This document shows, piece by piece, positions 32,969 through 43,009 of a stretch of 59,785 nucleotides of DNA. Position 1 is the first letter of the stretch, and each line of letters starts with the position of its first letter. The stretch comes from CAZJYI01 sp964550025 (GTDB lineage Bacteria; Verrucomicrobiota; Kiritimatiellia; UBA8416; CAYOBW01): contig CAZJYI010000061.1 of assembly GCA_964550025.1 (NCBI GenBank), positions 1-59,785 of the forward strand, read 5' to 3'. A program made the position numbers and the translations under genes. The notes beneath the pieces were generated by a model that was not told the origin of the DNA, did no database searches, and worked only from the letters and a program-made list of their open reading frames with translations.

Positions 32969-35900
32969 CTATGGTCTCTGCACGCCGATGCGGTAGAAGG
33001 TGGGGGATGATGGCGGGGTGCTGTCTTTGAACGCGTTCTGGCCTCCGGTGTTCGCAGGCATGCCGTTCGTCAGCACATGGGGCGGCATTCCGCCGGCCAG
33101 AGCTGACGACCGGTACACGCTGTAGACGCGGCCGCTGGTGCTGGACCAGGTCAGGATGACGCCGCTGTGTTCGCGCAGGAGTTGCGTGATGGCGAAGACC
33201 GAGGCGGGATTCGTTGGCACAGTTCCGGCCACATATTCCGCCCATGCCGGGGCGCCGTCCGCATCCAGGTCGATCACGGCGTAGTGGTCGAAGTTGCTTG
33301 TCCAGCCGTGAGAAGCCAGCCACCATTCCGGTGTGTCGTTGGTGGCCAGGTTCGCGGCGAAGGCGGCGTGGAGAGAGTGGCGCGAGATGACGTTTGTGAA
33401 CGTGTGGACCACGATTGGCGCGGGGGTGATGGCGGCGGGTGTGCCATCGATGTTCAAGGATGCGACGTGATAGTAGCTCGTGGCAGTGGCGGTGAAGCTC
33501 GTCCCGCCTCTGAACGGCACGAGCACTTCGCCTGCCGGCTCGACATGGCCGCGCTCTCCGGCTGTGGCCGTGATCTTGCGGTAGTCGAGCACGTTGTAAT
33601 CGTCCACGACCAGGTCGTCGATGCGGTACGTCCCTTGCGTGCGAAGGGCCTTGAGCGGGGCGCTTCCAGCACCGGCGGCAGCAAACCAGTCCGCGGGCTG
33701 GGTGATGCGTGTGCCGTCCAGCCAGACGGCGAAGCGGTTCGTGCCGCCCCCGGCGTCGGTCCGGATGGTTACGCGGGTCCATTGACCGTTGGTCACCGAC
33801 GTCGCGGGCAACTCGCTCCATCGGTCGTTCCCCCCGTCGCCGTGCCACACGTGCATGCGGCCGTTCGTGGCGAAGTAGAACGCGAACTGGTAGTCGTCAA
33901 CGGGCGCGTTTTCCCATGGCCGGCTACGGAACAGGCACTCGACAAGCGTGTCCACCCACACCTCGCCCAGGCCGGCCGTGTTGGTCAGCAGGTTGTCCAC
34001 CGTGCCGCGGATGTGCACCGCGCGCTCGTGGGATTCCGCGGGCAAGGGGACCCCCGCGCGGCGGCCCGACCCGTTCGTAATACCGGCCACGCTGGCGACA
34101 AGCGGTCGCCAGCCGAGGGTCCCGTCGATGCGACGCCCCAGGTCGTAAGTCTCGAACGACTCGGCGTACGGGACGGCATTCGGCACGTTGGTGGCGAGGA
34201 CCAGGACGCTCACGGTACTCGTGCTTGCGTGTCCCCCGTAGCGGGCGATGAACGCGAGCGAGTAGGCGCCGGGCGAAGGAAAGATGGCTGTCGTGCCGAG
34301 GGTGGCGGGGTCGGCCATCAGGACCGTTCCCGGTCCGTCAAGCTGTTGCCACGTCGTTGTTACCAGGTTGGTGGGCAAGCCGTTCAGAGAGACAGAGGCC
34401 GAGAGGTCCAGCACGTCGTACAGCGTTGCATTCAGCGTGCGGTTGGAGACTACAAACACCGTGGGCCGGTTCGTGTAGACGCTGATGGCGGCGGCCGGCG
34501 ACGTTTCCTCGCCCGCGTCGTCGGTCAGCACGGCGGCTACCGCAAGCTGCGTCGCTGCGCTCGTGCGCAGGAAGGACGCCGCGTACGGCGCGTTGCTGAC
34601 GACCGCCACGGTCTGTGTGTCCGCCATGAAGGCGACCCGGTGCACGCTGCCGTCCACGAAGCGGGTGTCGACGGCGGCTTCCAGCGCTATTGTGCAGGGC
34701 GCCACGAACTGCGCACCGCTCTGCGGCCCGAGCAACGCGATCTTCGCACTGCTGTTGCCCGGCGTGGGGATGAGGCCGGCGGCCCAGTTGCCCGCATCCA
34801 GCCCGGCACCCGCCACGGGGGCACGTTGCAGCGATCGTCCGCCGCCGTCAGCCTCGGTTGGCCAGGGCGGGTGGTCGCCATAGATGACTTCGTCCACGAT
34901 CACCCAGACGGTGTCGCCGCCGGCCACGTCGGGCGCCTCGGGTTTCTCCAGCGCCACGCGCTCGCTTCCATTGGCGAGGCGGCCCGCGTAGGGCCCCAGA
35001 AGACGCACCTCGCCCTCGGACATGCCGTAGTGATCCAGAAAGGCCTGCCGGTCGGCGGCGTTGGACGGGTCAAACGCGACGAGAACCACGCGCTCGCCCG
35101 CTCCCAGTACGGTCCCCGCTGGGAACGAATACGTGATGCCGCCTTCCACCCGCCAGGTCTCACTCCAGCCCGCGTCCCAAGGCAAGGCCTGCGCGGACCA
35201 CAGAGAAATCGGCGCGGCCGACGCGTTGAGCAACTCGACGAACTCGAGTTTCGCGTCGTCAGGCTTTGGGTGGTACATGATTTCGTTGATGACAACATGC
35301 GGCGCCGGCAGGGCATTGGCCGCGTTTGTCGTGGGCGTGAGCTTGAACCAGGCGTCGCTCCCGTCGGGGTAGCGTCCCTCGGTGACGCCGGACTCCTGGC
35401 CCCGGAAGTGGATGCTGTCAACGACGCGGTCCGCCGACGTGCCCGGGAGGTGCGACAGGAAAATGCTCTCGCCCGACTTGTTCAGACCGAATCCGCTGTC
35501 GACGGCCGGGTGGAAGTGGTCGACCTCCGTGAATGTGACCCATTCACCGGGTCCGAGCGAGACGGTTGGCAGCCGCCAGCGCGTGAGCTCATCCCCGTCA
35601 TCGCTCAGGTACCAGTGCGCGTCAAAGACGATGGTCGTGGAAGACGCATTGAACAGCTCGATCCAGTCGTTCGAGTCCTGCCATGGTTGGCCGCCGCTGT
35701 AGTCAGTGTGCGCGGCGAATTCGTTGACCACGACCGATGGGGGCACGACGGGGTCGGGCGCGCCGGGGGAGCCGCGGCGGTACGCGCCGGCGCGCCAGGC
35801 CATGGGGTGGTCGAGGTATCCACCCGACTGGCCGGGGGCCAGGTCGTGGGGAACGAGTGCGTGTCCGGCGCCGTCCACGGATTCGGGCCAGCCGCGGCCG

Positions 35901-38900
35901 TCGCCGTAGGTGAACTCCACCAGGGTTCGCCCGAGTGGCCCCTGCAGGCGGACGCGTTCTCCGTTGTTGTCCAGCTTCCCGCTGTATGCCCCCGCGATCC
36001 ACATGCCGTTGGTGTCGTAGAGCGCCGCAAAGGCGGCGAGGTCTCGCGCAACCACGAGGTGCTGCCCCGGCGGCAGCGCCTGGTACGGGGCGTCGGAGAA
36101 GGCGAACGTGACGCCGTCCGTCAGTTCGACGGCGGCGATGTCGAGGGTGCTCGTTCCGATGTTGACCAGTTCGACGAATTCGTGAGCCGAACCGCCGCTT
36201 GGGGCGTACATCACTTCGGAGATGCGCAGGTCCCGCGCCAGCGCGCTGCCGCCGCCCGTGCTGACAATGGTGCGCGCCACGCTCCCGATGACACGGCCCT
36301 GGAAGTCGACGGCCGTGAAGACCAGTTCGTTCGTTCCCGCGTTGAGCGGCACCGCGGCGGACCAGCGGTATTCGTCGGTTTCCGCACCCGTCACGCGCTC
36401 CCACGCCAGTTCGAGCGGGTCAGGCAGGCCGTCGACGCGGAGCGCATGCAGGTCGATCCAGACCACACCCGAGAGGGGGGCACTGTTGCCGTCCACGGAC
36501 GTCGGCGCGTAGAGAGTGAAGGCTGTTTCCGGCGGTGCTCGGTCGAGTACTGCGCCCATGAGGAACGCCGACCGCGTCGCGATGAAATCCTGGTAGGACG
36601 CGAAGTCCTGGGCCGGGAGGAGCGCCCCGAGCTGTGACGTCCAGTGGTCCATGTACGAGGGGTTGTAGGCCGTGCGGAGCACGTCCAGCATGTGACCGAG
36701 GTAGAGTCGCTCATAGCCGGGATCCTGCAGAAAACGCGCCAGGTCGCTATTCGGCACCAGCGCCTCGTGCACGCGCCAGGCGTGGTCCATGTCGTGCGGG
36801 AAGTAGAGCAGGCGGTTGTCGGACGGGCGCACGTAGACGAAGGCGTTGTGCGGCAGGTGGCCGGAGGCGAAGCTGTCGCCGTGGCCATCGGCGATCGCCA
36901 GCGCGAACGTGCGCATCCATTGGTCCACGTCGAGAACGCTGTCAATTTCGGCAAGAAACGCCGTGTTGGTCGTGTCGTAGACCTTGGCGACGTGTATCAG
37001 CGTCACAAAGTCGTCGCGGATACGGTTGTTCTTCAGCAAGAAGTTCCAGCGGTAGTCCTCCTTCTCGTCGCCCAGGTCCCGAATCCTCGTTCCCAGCACG
37101 CGGTCTGCCCGCCTCTTGCGGCTCTCCGGATTGCCGTCTACGGTCTGGCGCGGGTAGTACACGAGCTCGTACTCGTACAGCAGCCCTTTGTCCCCGTTGT
37201 CGAACTGCGAGTTGAGGAACTCCTCGTCGAGGCGATCGAGGCGCAGTTCGGAGGCGTTGGTCTGCAGGTCGCGCGGCGCGATGCATTTGACCAGGTTGCT
37301 GTAGCGGCTGAAGGGGCCGCCCGCGCGGTTCATGAAAATGAATGCCAGCATCTCGCGCTGGCCCACGAATCCGCTCTGCGATCGGTCGAGCGCCACGTCG
37401 CGATGCGTGCCGTAGAGCAGGGCGTCGGCGTTGAACCGCAGCATGAACTCAGCGCGGTCCAGGTCGTTGCGCCCGTAGCCGCTGCCCTTCAATCGCACGC
37501 CCACATCATAGAAGACCTCGCTCTCGTTGAAGAAAACGGTGGCTCCGAGACGCTCGTTGCTCATGCGTTCGATCTCGGTGAGCATGAATTCGAAGTCGGC
37601 ATCGGTCATTACGAAGCGCACGTTGTCCAGGCCGTTGGTCGCGGCAAGGCCGTCCTGGACGCGCCACAGAGCCCGCGAGTTGGCGCCGGCGGCGGGATAG
37701 GTCGAGACGGCGCCTGCCCCGTCACTCCCCGACACGTAGAACTGCACCACGTCGCGCGCGGCCTGTCCCGGGATGGTGGCCTCGTACAGCCCGTCGCCCC
37801 GACGGGTCATCGGAACGCCCGTCCAGGCGCCGCCCTCGACGGCGTACCAGTTGGTCACGGCCGACACGCCGTCCGGGTCTACCACGCGGACCGACACGGA
37901 CACGCTCTCTCCCGCGTCCGGAACGGGCGGGTCGTGGCGCAGGTCGGACCAGGTCGGCCCGATGTTCCCGGTGAAGCGCGAGTTGGCCGCGCCGGGCGTG
38001 CCGCCGGCCGGGGTGATGTCGAGCAGCGAGGTCCGGGCGCAGCGGTTGAAATAGAGGCGCGCAATGAGCTGCCGTGATCCCGTCAGCCACTTGGCGCGGT
38101 AGCTGATGCGGTACGTCGTTCCGTTCCGGATCGTTGCGCCGCCGCCCAGCGTCGTTTCCGCGTGGTTGTGCAGGTGCTCGGTCGGTCCGGTTGCGGCCAG
38201 TCGCAGCGCTTTGTTGCCGGGATCGTCCGGATCGACTACGACCTCGCTGTGCCGGTGGTTGCCGATGATGCGCCATTTTGCGGGCAGCGATCCGGTCGTG
38301 TTCGTCTCGAAATCCCCGTTCTGGATCAGCTCCGTGGCTGCGCCCCCGGGATCGGCGACGACGCTGACGTCGTCCAGCAGCACTTCCCCGGCCTGCAGGA
38401 GACCCAGCACGAGTTCTTGCCATTGTCCGTCAGGGCCGACGGGGCTGGCCTCCGCCGTGACCGTGTAGCTGTAAGTCCGCCATGCCGTGCGGCCGCTCTC
38501 GTCGCTGGCGGCCCAGGCTTCGGGGCGCGCGTTGTCGGCGTGCGGGTCGCGCAGCTCCAGGCTGGGTCCGTAACCGTCGGCCTCGTACGGCCACGGCTTG
38601 TAGTCGTAGTAGTGAACGCTGTCGGCCATGTTGCCGAGTGCATCGCGCAGCTCGACCCGTTCTCCGGCGTGGGACAGGTTCCGCGCGTAGTCGCCAACCA
38701 GGTTGGTCAGGGCGGGGTGGACGGCCAGCACGGCGTTGGTGTCGTCGGCCACGACGAGGAAGCCCCCGGGTTGCAGCACCGTTCCGGCGGGGAAGTCGAA
38801 TGCGATGCCGCCAGCCAACTGCCACCCCGCTAGATCGACCGCGCCAGGGCCCCGGTTGTGCAGTTCGATCCAGGCGGCATCGGACTCCGCGTAGGGATCG

Positions 38901-39868
38901 AGGGAAGGGGCGGGGCGGTACATGATCTCGTTGATGACGATGTCGTCCCGGAACACGAAACGGTTTGTCTGTCCCGGCGTCGGCGACGACGGGAAGGCCC
39001 AACCGCGCGTTCCGTTCGTGAGGCGGCCGCGGAGCCGACTGTCAACCACGGCGGCATCGATGACCTGCCCGGCGGCGCGGAGAAAGAGCTTGTCGCCCGG
39101 GATAGGGTGTGCGCCCAGCATCGCCTCGGTCACGAGGAGTGTGCCGCGGGACGGGATGACCTCCGACGTGAATACGTGCCCCGTTGTAGTGGTGCCTGCC
39201 ACGGCGAGGACATGGTTGGTCAGGGGAAGCTCGGCAGGGGAGGCGTTGACCAGTTCGACCCAGAAGCTGTTTGTCAGTCCGGATGCGACTTCGTTGATCG
39301 TCACGGCCGCCGGTGCGGCGGCCAGGTTGGTCGCTGCCGGTGTACCGCCAACGTCGGCGCTCCAGGTCCAGCTTGCGGGATCGGCGCTGTGGCCGTACGG
39401 GTCGGCCTTGCAGAGGGAGGCGCCCGAGCCGTCGGGCGCAACAGGCCAGTCCCCCGAGTCGCCGTACGAGACGATGTCCATTAACCGTCCGCTGTTGTTG
39501 CGGAGCCGCAGCGCCTCGCCGGCGTTGCTCAGCCGCCCCTCGAACGGTCCGAGCACGTTGGTGAGTCCATATGCGGCGGCGACATCGTTGGGGGAGAGCG
39601 CGATCACCTGGAAGCCGCGCGCGGGGACGAGGGTGCCGTCGGGCGCGTCGTACTCTACGCCGCCCCGCAGCCGCCAACCCGAGATGTCGAGGTCGTAGGC
39701 GAACTGGTTGTGCAGCTCGATCCACTCCAGCGCCGCCTCGTTCGTGGCCGGGTGGTACATGATCTCGTTGAAGACCACGCCGGAGCCTGCGAGGGAGAGG
39801 TGGGGGGCAGCAAGAAGGGCGAGGATGAGTGTCAGCAGGGGCAGCAGGTGCATCGGTGCCTTCATCAT
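32969..39868 (-). CDS. Giant exported lamin-tail-domain (LTD) / CotH-kinase-like surface protein
   Basis: About 2,299 residues from the ATG at 39868. The start was chosen because a signal peptide follows at once (MMKAPMHLLPLLTLILALLA); the open frame upstream is only translated heptamer repeat. At least five LTD-type beta domains carry the (I/V)NEIMY...WIELHN signature at about residues 30, 190, 308, 1210 and 1520, with a related one at about 1376. A carbohydrate-binding-like domain lies near 516. A CotH-like kinase fold is at about 748-1093 (GVRLKGSGYGRND, FPHDMDHAWRVHE). PKD/Ig-like and LamG-like domains fill 1600-2050. No PEP-CTERM or LPXTG anchor is visible. Probably cell-surface or secreted; substrate unknown. 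Confidence 0.85.
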   Translation of the reverse strand: MMKAPMHLLPLLTLILALLAAPHLSLAGSGVVFNEIMYHPATNEAALEWIELHNQFAYDLDISGWRLRGGVEYDAPDGTLVPARGFQVIALSPNDVAAAYGLTNVLGPFEGRLSNAGEALRLRNNSGRLMDIVSYGDSGDWPVAPDGSGASLCKADPYGHSADPASWTWSADVGGTPAATNLAAAPAAVTINEVASGLTNSFWVELVNASPAELPLTNHVLAVAGTTTTGHVFTSEVIPSRGTLLVTEAMLGAHPIPGDKLFLRAAGQVIDAAVVDSRLRGRLTNGTRGWAFPSSPTPGQTNRFVFRDDIVINEIMYRPAPSLDPYAESDAAWIELHNRGPGAVDLAGWQLAGGIAFDFPAGTVLQPGGFLVVADDTNAVLAVHPALTNLVGDYARNLSHAGERVELRDALGNMADSVHYYDYKPWPYEADGYGPSLELRDPHADNARPEAWAASDESGRTAWRTYSYTVTAEASPVGPDGQWQELVLGLLQAGEVLLDDVSVVADPGGAATELIQNGDFETNTTGSLPAKWRIIGNHRHSEVVVDPDDPGNKALRLAATGPTEHLHNHAETTLGGGATIRNGTTYRISYRAKWLTGSRQLIARLYFNRCARTSLLDITPAGGTPGAANSRFTGNIGPTWSDLRHDPPVPDAGESVSVSVRVVDPDGVSAVTNWYAVEGGAWTGVPMTRRGDGLYEATIPGQAARDVVQFYVSGSDGAGAVSTYPAAGANSRALWRVQDGLAATNGLDNVRFVMTDADFEFMLTEIERMSNERLGATVFFNESEVFYDVGVRLKGSGYGRNDLDRAEFMLRFNADALLYGTHRDVALDRSQSGFVGQREMLAFIFMNRAGGPFSRYSNLVKCIAPRDLQTNASELRLDRLDEEFLNSQFDNGDKGLLYEYELVYYPRQTVDGNPESRKRRADRVLGTRIRDLGDEKEDYRWNFLLKNNRIRDDFVTLIHVAKVYDTTNTAFLAEIDSVLDVDQWMRTFALAIADGHGDSFASGHLPHNAFVYVRPSDNRLLYFPHDMDHAWRVHEALVPNSDLARFLQDPGYERLYLGHMLDVLRTAYNPSYMDHWTSQLGALLPAQDFASYQDFIATRSAFLMGAVLDRAPPETAFTLYAPTSVDGNSAPLSGVVWIDLHALRVDGLPDPLELAWERVTGAETDEYRWSAAVPLNAGTNELVFTAVDFQGRVIGSVARTIVSTGGGSALARDLRISEVMYAPSGGSAHEFVELVNIGTSTLDIAAVELTDGVTFAFSDAPYQALPPGQHLVVARDLAAFAALYDTNGMWIAGAYSGKLDNNGERVRLQGPLGRTLVEFTYGDGRGWPESVDGAGHALVPHDLAPGQSGGYLDHPMAWRAGAYRRGSPGAPDPVVPPSVVVNEFAAHTDYSGGQPWQDSNDWIELFNASSTTIVFDAHWYLSDDGDELTRWRLPTVSLGPGEWVTFTEVDHFHPAVDSGFGLNKSGESIFLSHLPGTSADRVVDSIHFRGQESGVTEGRYPDGSDAWFKLTPTTNAANALPAPHVVINEIMYHPKPDDAKLEFVELLNASAAPISLWSAQALPWDAGWSETWRVEGGITYSFPAGTVLGAGERVVLVAFDPSNAADRQAFLDHYGMSEGEVRLLGPYAGRLANGSERVALEKPEAPDVAGGDTVWVIVDEVIYGDHPPWPTEADGGGRSLQRAPVAGAGLDAGNWAAGLIPTPGNSSAKIALLGPQSGAQFVAPCTIALEAAVDTRFVDGSVHRVAFMADTQTVAVVSNAPYAASFLRTSAATQLAVAAVLTDDAGEETSPAAAISVYTNRPTVFVVSNRTLNATLYDVLDLSASVSLNGLPTNLVTTTWQQLDGPGTVLMADPATLGTTAIFPSPGAYSLAFIARYGGHASTSTVSVLVLATNVPNAVPYAESFETYDLGRRIDGTLGWRPLVASVAGITNGSGRRAGVPLPAESHERAVHIRGTVDNLLTNTAGLGEVWVDTLVECLFRSRPWENAPVDDYQFAFYFATNGRMHVWHGDGGNDRWSELPATSVTNGQWTRVTIRTDAGGGTNRFAVWLDGTRITQPADWFAAAGAGSAPLKALRTQGTYRIDDLVVDDYNVLDYRKITATAGERGHVEPAGEVLVPFRGGTSFTATATSYYHVASLNIDGTPAAITPAPIVVHTFTNVISRHSLHAAFAANLATNDTPEWWLASHGWTSNFDHYAVIDLDADGAPAWAEYVAGTVPTNPASVFAITQLLREHSGVILTWSSTSGRVYSVYRSSALAGGMPPHVLTNGMPANTGGQNAFKDSTPPSSPTFYRIGVQRP

Positions 39869-39923
39869 ACGCTTCTGCCGGGAAAGGCAAGTAGCGTGGG
39901 ACTTCGTGACGGTGTGTGAGTGT

Positions 39924-40079
39924 GTGTCGCGTGTCGGGTGTCGGGTGTCGCGTGTCGGGTGCCGCGTGTCGGGTGCCGCGTGTCGGGTGTCGCGGGTCGG
40001 GTGTCGCGGGTTGCATGACGGGTGCCGGGGAGAGAGGGAGGGCACTGACCACAGACCTCTGGTCTCTGACCTCTGGGTT
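39924..40079. repeat. Heptamer tandem arrays upstream of the LTD gene
   Basis: About fifteen consecutive 7-base units of the GTGTCGG/GTGTCGC/GTGCCGC type run from 39924 to 40028. A second array of CTGACCA/CAGACCT/CTGGTCT/CTGACCT/CTGGGTT follows at 40045-40079. They lie between the Tat-exported gene and the LTD gene, where a promoter for the latter would be expected. Confidence 0.9.
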
Positions 40080-40096
40080 GCGGGCAAAGCCCGCAT
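40079..40096. terminator. Short GC-rich hairpin downstream of the Tat-exported gene
   Basis: TGCGGGC-AAA-GCCCGCA forms a seven-base stem with a three-base loop about 110 bases past the 40204 stop on the minus strand. No T-run follows, so terminator function is weakly supported. Confidence 0.3.
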
Positions 40097-40203
40097 TGGA
40101 TGGGTCGTTCGTCTCTGCAACGAAACTCCTCGCGACGGGTTAGCTGCCCCGCGAGTGCGGAGCAGAGCAAGACCCGTCCTACGTGTACATGGTCCGCGAC
40201 TAT

Positions 40204-42855
40204 CTATCGGAGTATGAACAGCATTCCCTCGTCCGGAATGGCGGTCAGCCGCACGTTGTCCACCAGGACGGTGCAGTCAACCCCGGTGCGCGTGTTTTCA
40301 AACTTGAGCTCCATGCTGACGGCGCTGGCCGCGAAAACGGCATTCGTCGTACGGAACGGCACGGTGTAGTTCTCCGCTGCTTCGGCCTGCGCTACGGCGC
40401 CGTCCTGGATCGTCACGCTCCCGATGGTTGTTCTGAGGTGAGCGTGCTGGCCATTGAATCCGCGCGCATTGTAGGCATACGACAGCTCGTAGCTCTGCCC
40501 CGGCGTCAGACCGTCGATCGTCTGGCTGATCGATGCGACGGCGTTGTGCACGTGGCCGACGTGTCGACCCTCCGGGTTGACCCCGTTGTCATAGAAGGGC
40601 CCCGTGCGGTCGTTGACGCCGGAGGTGCCGCTGCCGGCCTTCGTCCACCCCGCGATGTTCTGCAAAACGTCCCCCGGCAAGGGCGGTGTTCCGCTCGCCT
40701 CGAAACCGGGGTTCCTGATCGGATGCTGAAACGCATCGCGCCGGACAATGCAGATGGCATCGAACAATGACGTCTGGTCGCCGACCGTGTTGCGGCTGCT
40801 CAGAGTCAGGGAGCCGCTGTGAGCCGCGGGCGTAAAGACGACGTTCGTGTAGTGATAGGAGTTGCTTCCGCCGACGGGGGCGTTATCCGTCCAGTCCATG
40901 ATGACGGCACCTGCGAACGCGACCCTGACCTGGGGGTCGGTCGCTTGCGCGTGCGTCCTGGCGTTGTACCACATTTGCAGCCAGTACGTGCCGTTTGTGT
41001 CCAGGCCATTGAGCGTCTGACTGATGCCGCCCTGCGCCTGGATGAACGCGACGGCCGTGCGGTCCGGTATGGCGCCGTTGTCGGCGAACGGCGTTCCGCC
41101 GCCGGCATGCGGATTCACTCCGCGGTTTCCCGTTCCAGCCCAAGACCAGTTCGTGATCTCCCCGTAGCCGGGGTACCCGTGTGCTTCCGAGTCGATCTCG
41201 AAACTCGGGTTGGCGATGGGCACCGCGTCGGCATAGCCCAATACCAGGTTCACCGCGTCGGCGGCGTACTCGACTGAGCCGGTCATACCGCCGAAACCTG
41301 CGATCGTGACCGTGCCGAACGTCCCGGCGCCGGTGTATCCGCTGTGGACGATGAGGGGGAGCGTGCCGGCTCCTCGCGTGTAGGCCGAGCCGTCCACCGT
41401 AAGCGTCGAGGTAGCCGCAATAGCCACCACCGCATTCCCGCCCAGCGTTACCGGGGAGACGCCCGTTGGGCCCATCACGAAGTTGAGTGACGCGCCGTTC
41501 TGTATCTCGATGCCCGCCGCGCCGTCGTTGCGCGTGCACGTCACGGCTGGAGAGGTGCCGCTGATCGTAACGGAACCGTTGTTGGCCTGGGCCCGCAACA
41601 GACCGCTCCAGCTTAGCGCGGCGTCGTCCACCGTCAGCGAACCCGCGCCGCCGCTGCCGACGGTGATGTCGCCATCGACGGTCAGGGCCCCTCCGCCGGT
41701 TACTTGTACCTTGCCCCCGTTGCCGATCGTGGTTGCCCTGACGTCGGGGACGGCGATGGCGACGACCGCGGTTCGGCCGGTCACGACCGGCCGGTCGCCG
41801 TGGGCGGGAACGCGGTTCATATTCCAGTTGGCGGCGGTGTTCCAGTCCGTGCTTGCCGCTCCGGTGAACCGGTTGACGACGCCGTAGGCGTTCCGCCGGA
41901 TGCGGATGTAGTCGATCTCGAACGTGCTGTCGGCCCCCTGCGTGGGGTCCAGGCGCACGAACATTGTGTTTGTCCAGGTGGTCTCACCCGAGAAGTCGAT
42001 CAAGTACTTGTGCCACTGGCCGGCGCCGGCGCCAAAGTCGACACGGCGAGTGCTTGAGTAGCTGTTCGTGTTTTGCCGCCAGAAGAGCTGCGGCGCCACT
42101 CCCGAATATGACATGCGGATCTCGACATACTTGAACCGGCTGCCATCGAAGGCGGATGTCAGAACCACTTGTGCGTCGTAGTTGGGCGCGTTGGTGGTTG
42201 TTCCGCTCAGAATACTGTTTGTGACCGACCAGTTGCCGGCGATGTTGACGAGGTCCCAGGTCTGCTTGTCGCCGACGGCGTCCCACTCGCCGGGGGCGAG
42301 CGTTTCGAACGTGTCCATCAGAATGTAGTCGACTGTGAACACGTCGCCGGTCTGTGCGCCGGCAAAGGGGTCGACTCGGTAGCCGTTGCCGTCGGGGACC
42401 GGGTTGGGGGCATCCCTGGTGACTTCTCTGAACGTCGCGGCGGTTCCCATTGTGGGGCCTTCTCCCCCGCGTGCCGGTTGCTCCCAGTACTGGACTGGAC
42501 CGCCGGTGGTTCGGCTTTGGAGAAAGCGGAAGCGCGCCCAGGGATAGGCGGCATGGTCCCATGCTCCGGCGCCGTCGTTGTACATGATCTTGGGGTCGCC
42601 GGCGATGCCGGGATACGTCCACGCGCTGGTACCGTTGGCGAGGCCCTGGGACGGGGCCGGCGTTGGGTTGTAGCTGATGTTCGCGTCCGCTGTTCCGTTG
42701 TAGTCGCGGAAGATCAACGTGTTGGTCGACGGCGGGTCCACGGTGACGACGGGCGCGGCATGGGATGTCGCCCCCATGGCTGCGATGAGCGCGGTTGCCG
42801 CAGAGCCGGCCAGGAAACGGCGGCGGGCCGGGGACGGGGCTGCGTCTCTGGACAT
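40204..42855 (-). CDS. Tat-exported beta-rich protein with carbohydrate-binding-like domains
   Basis: 883 residues. A twin-arginine signal (PARRRFLAGSAATALIAAMGA, residues 8-28) ends near ATSHAAP. An N-terminal concanavalin-like beta domain is followed by a passenger-like repeat section at about 340-530 (GGALTVDGDITVGSGGAGSLTVDD), then two related CBM-like domains at about 540-690 and 700-870 that share NPSFE/NPGFEASG, PFADNG/PFYDNG, ISQTLNGL/ISQTIDGL and terminal DAICIV/VDNVRL motifs. No catalytic domain or anchoring motif was recognised. GGAGAG seven bases before the ATG. It lies upstream of, and co-directional with, the LTD/CotH gene. Confidence 0.75.
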   Translation of the reverse strand: MSRDAAPSPARRRFLAGSAATALIAAMGATSHAAPVVTVDPPSTNTLIFRDYNGTADANISYNPTPAPSQGLANGTSAWTYPGIAGDPKIMYNDGAGAWDHAAYPWARFRFLQSRTTGGPVQYWEQPARGGEGPTMGTAATFREVTRDAPNPVPDGNGYRVDPFAGAQTGDVFTVDYILMDTFETLAPGEWDAVGDKQTWDLVNIAGNWSVTNSILSGTTTNAPNYDAQVVLTSAFDGSRFKYVEIRMSYSGVAPQLFWRQNTNSYSSTRRVDFGAGAGQWHKYLIDFSGETTWTNTMFVRLDPTQGADSTFEIDYIRIRRNAYGVVNRFTGAASTDWNTAANWNMNRVPAHGDRPVVTGRTAVVAIAVPDVRATTIGNGGKVQVTGGGALTVDGDITVGSGGAGSLTVDDAALSWSGLLRAQANNGSVTISGTSPAVTCTRNDGAAGIEIQNGASLNFVMGPTGVSPVTLGGNAVVAIAATSTLTVDGSAYTRGAGTLPLIVHSGYTGAGTFGTVTIAGFGGMTGSVEYAADAVNLVLGYADAVPIANPSFEIDSEAHGYPGYGEITNWSWAGTGNRGVNPHAGGGTPFADNGAIPDRTAVAFIQAQGGISQTLNGLDTNGTYWLQMWYNARTHAQATDPQVRVAFAGAVIMDWTDNAPVGGSNSYHYTNVVFTPAAHSGSLTLSSRNTVGDQTSLFDAICIVRRDAFQHPIRNPGFEASGTPPLPGDVLQNIAGWTKAGSGTSGVNDRTGPFYDNGVNPEGRHVGHVHNAVASISQTIDGLTPGQSYELSYAYNARGFNGQHAHLRTTIGSVTIQDGAVAQAEAAENYTVPFRTTNAVFAASAVSMELKFENTRTGVDCTVLVDNVRLTAIPDEGMLFILR

Positions 42856-42953
42856 GGTTGGCTCTCCGGTTGTTGGTCAGTACTCCGGCATGGTGGCCCC
42901 TGGCGCCCGTCCTGTCAACGAGGAGTGCAGTTGCGGATCATGCGGGGGGGGAG

Positions 42954-43009
42954 GCGGAAGACTTGGCGTCTTCCGCTACGTCTCGCCGTGCGGACCTCTC
43001 CGTAGCGGA
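42954..43009 (+). repeat. REP-like hairpin with overlapping alternative stem in the hflK leader
   Basis: GCGGAAGAC (42954-42962), loop TTGGC, GTCTTCCGC (42968-42976) has GTAG at its foot on the minus strand (42976-42979). TCCGCTACG (42972-42980) can instead pair with CGTAGCGGA (43001-43009). The two stems share 42972-42976 and exclude each other. In the 248-base divergent gap between the Tat-exported gene and hflK. Confidence 0.75.

Noticed and set aside
33167..36637. 1,156-codon open frame on the plus strand
   Set aside because: It is antisense to the LTD/CotH gene, has no recognisable domain and reflects the GC-rich codon pattern of the real gene.
39924..40028. CRISPR array
   Set aside because: Units are contiguous 7-mers without spacers and no cas genes are present; likewise for the other short arrays.
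39869..40120. N-terminal extension of the LTD/CotH protein
   Set aside because: The frame is open to 40120 but the added residues are translated heptamer repeat; a proper signal peptide begins at 39868.
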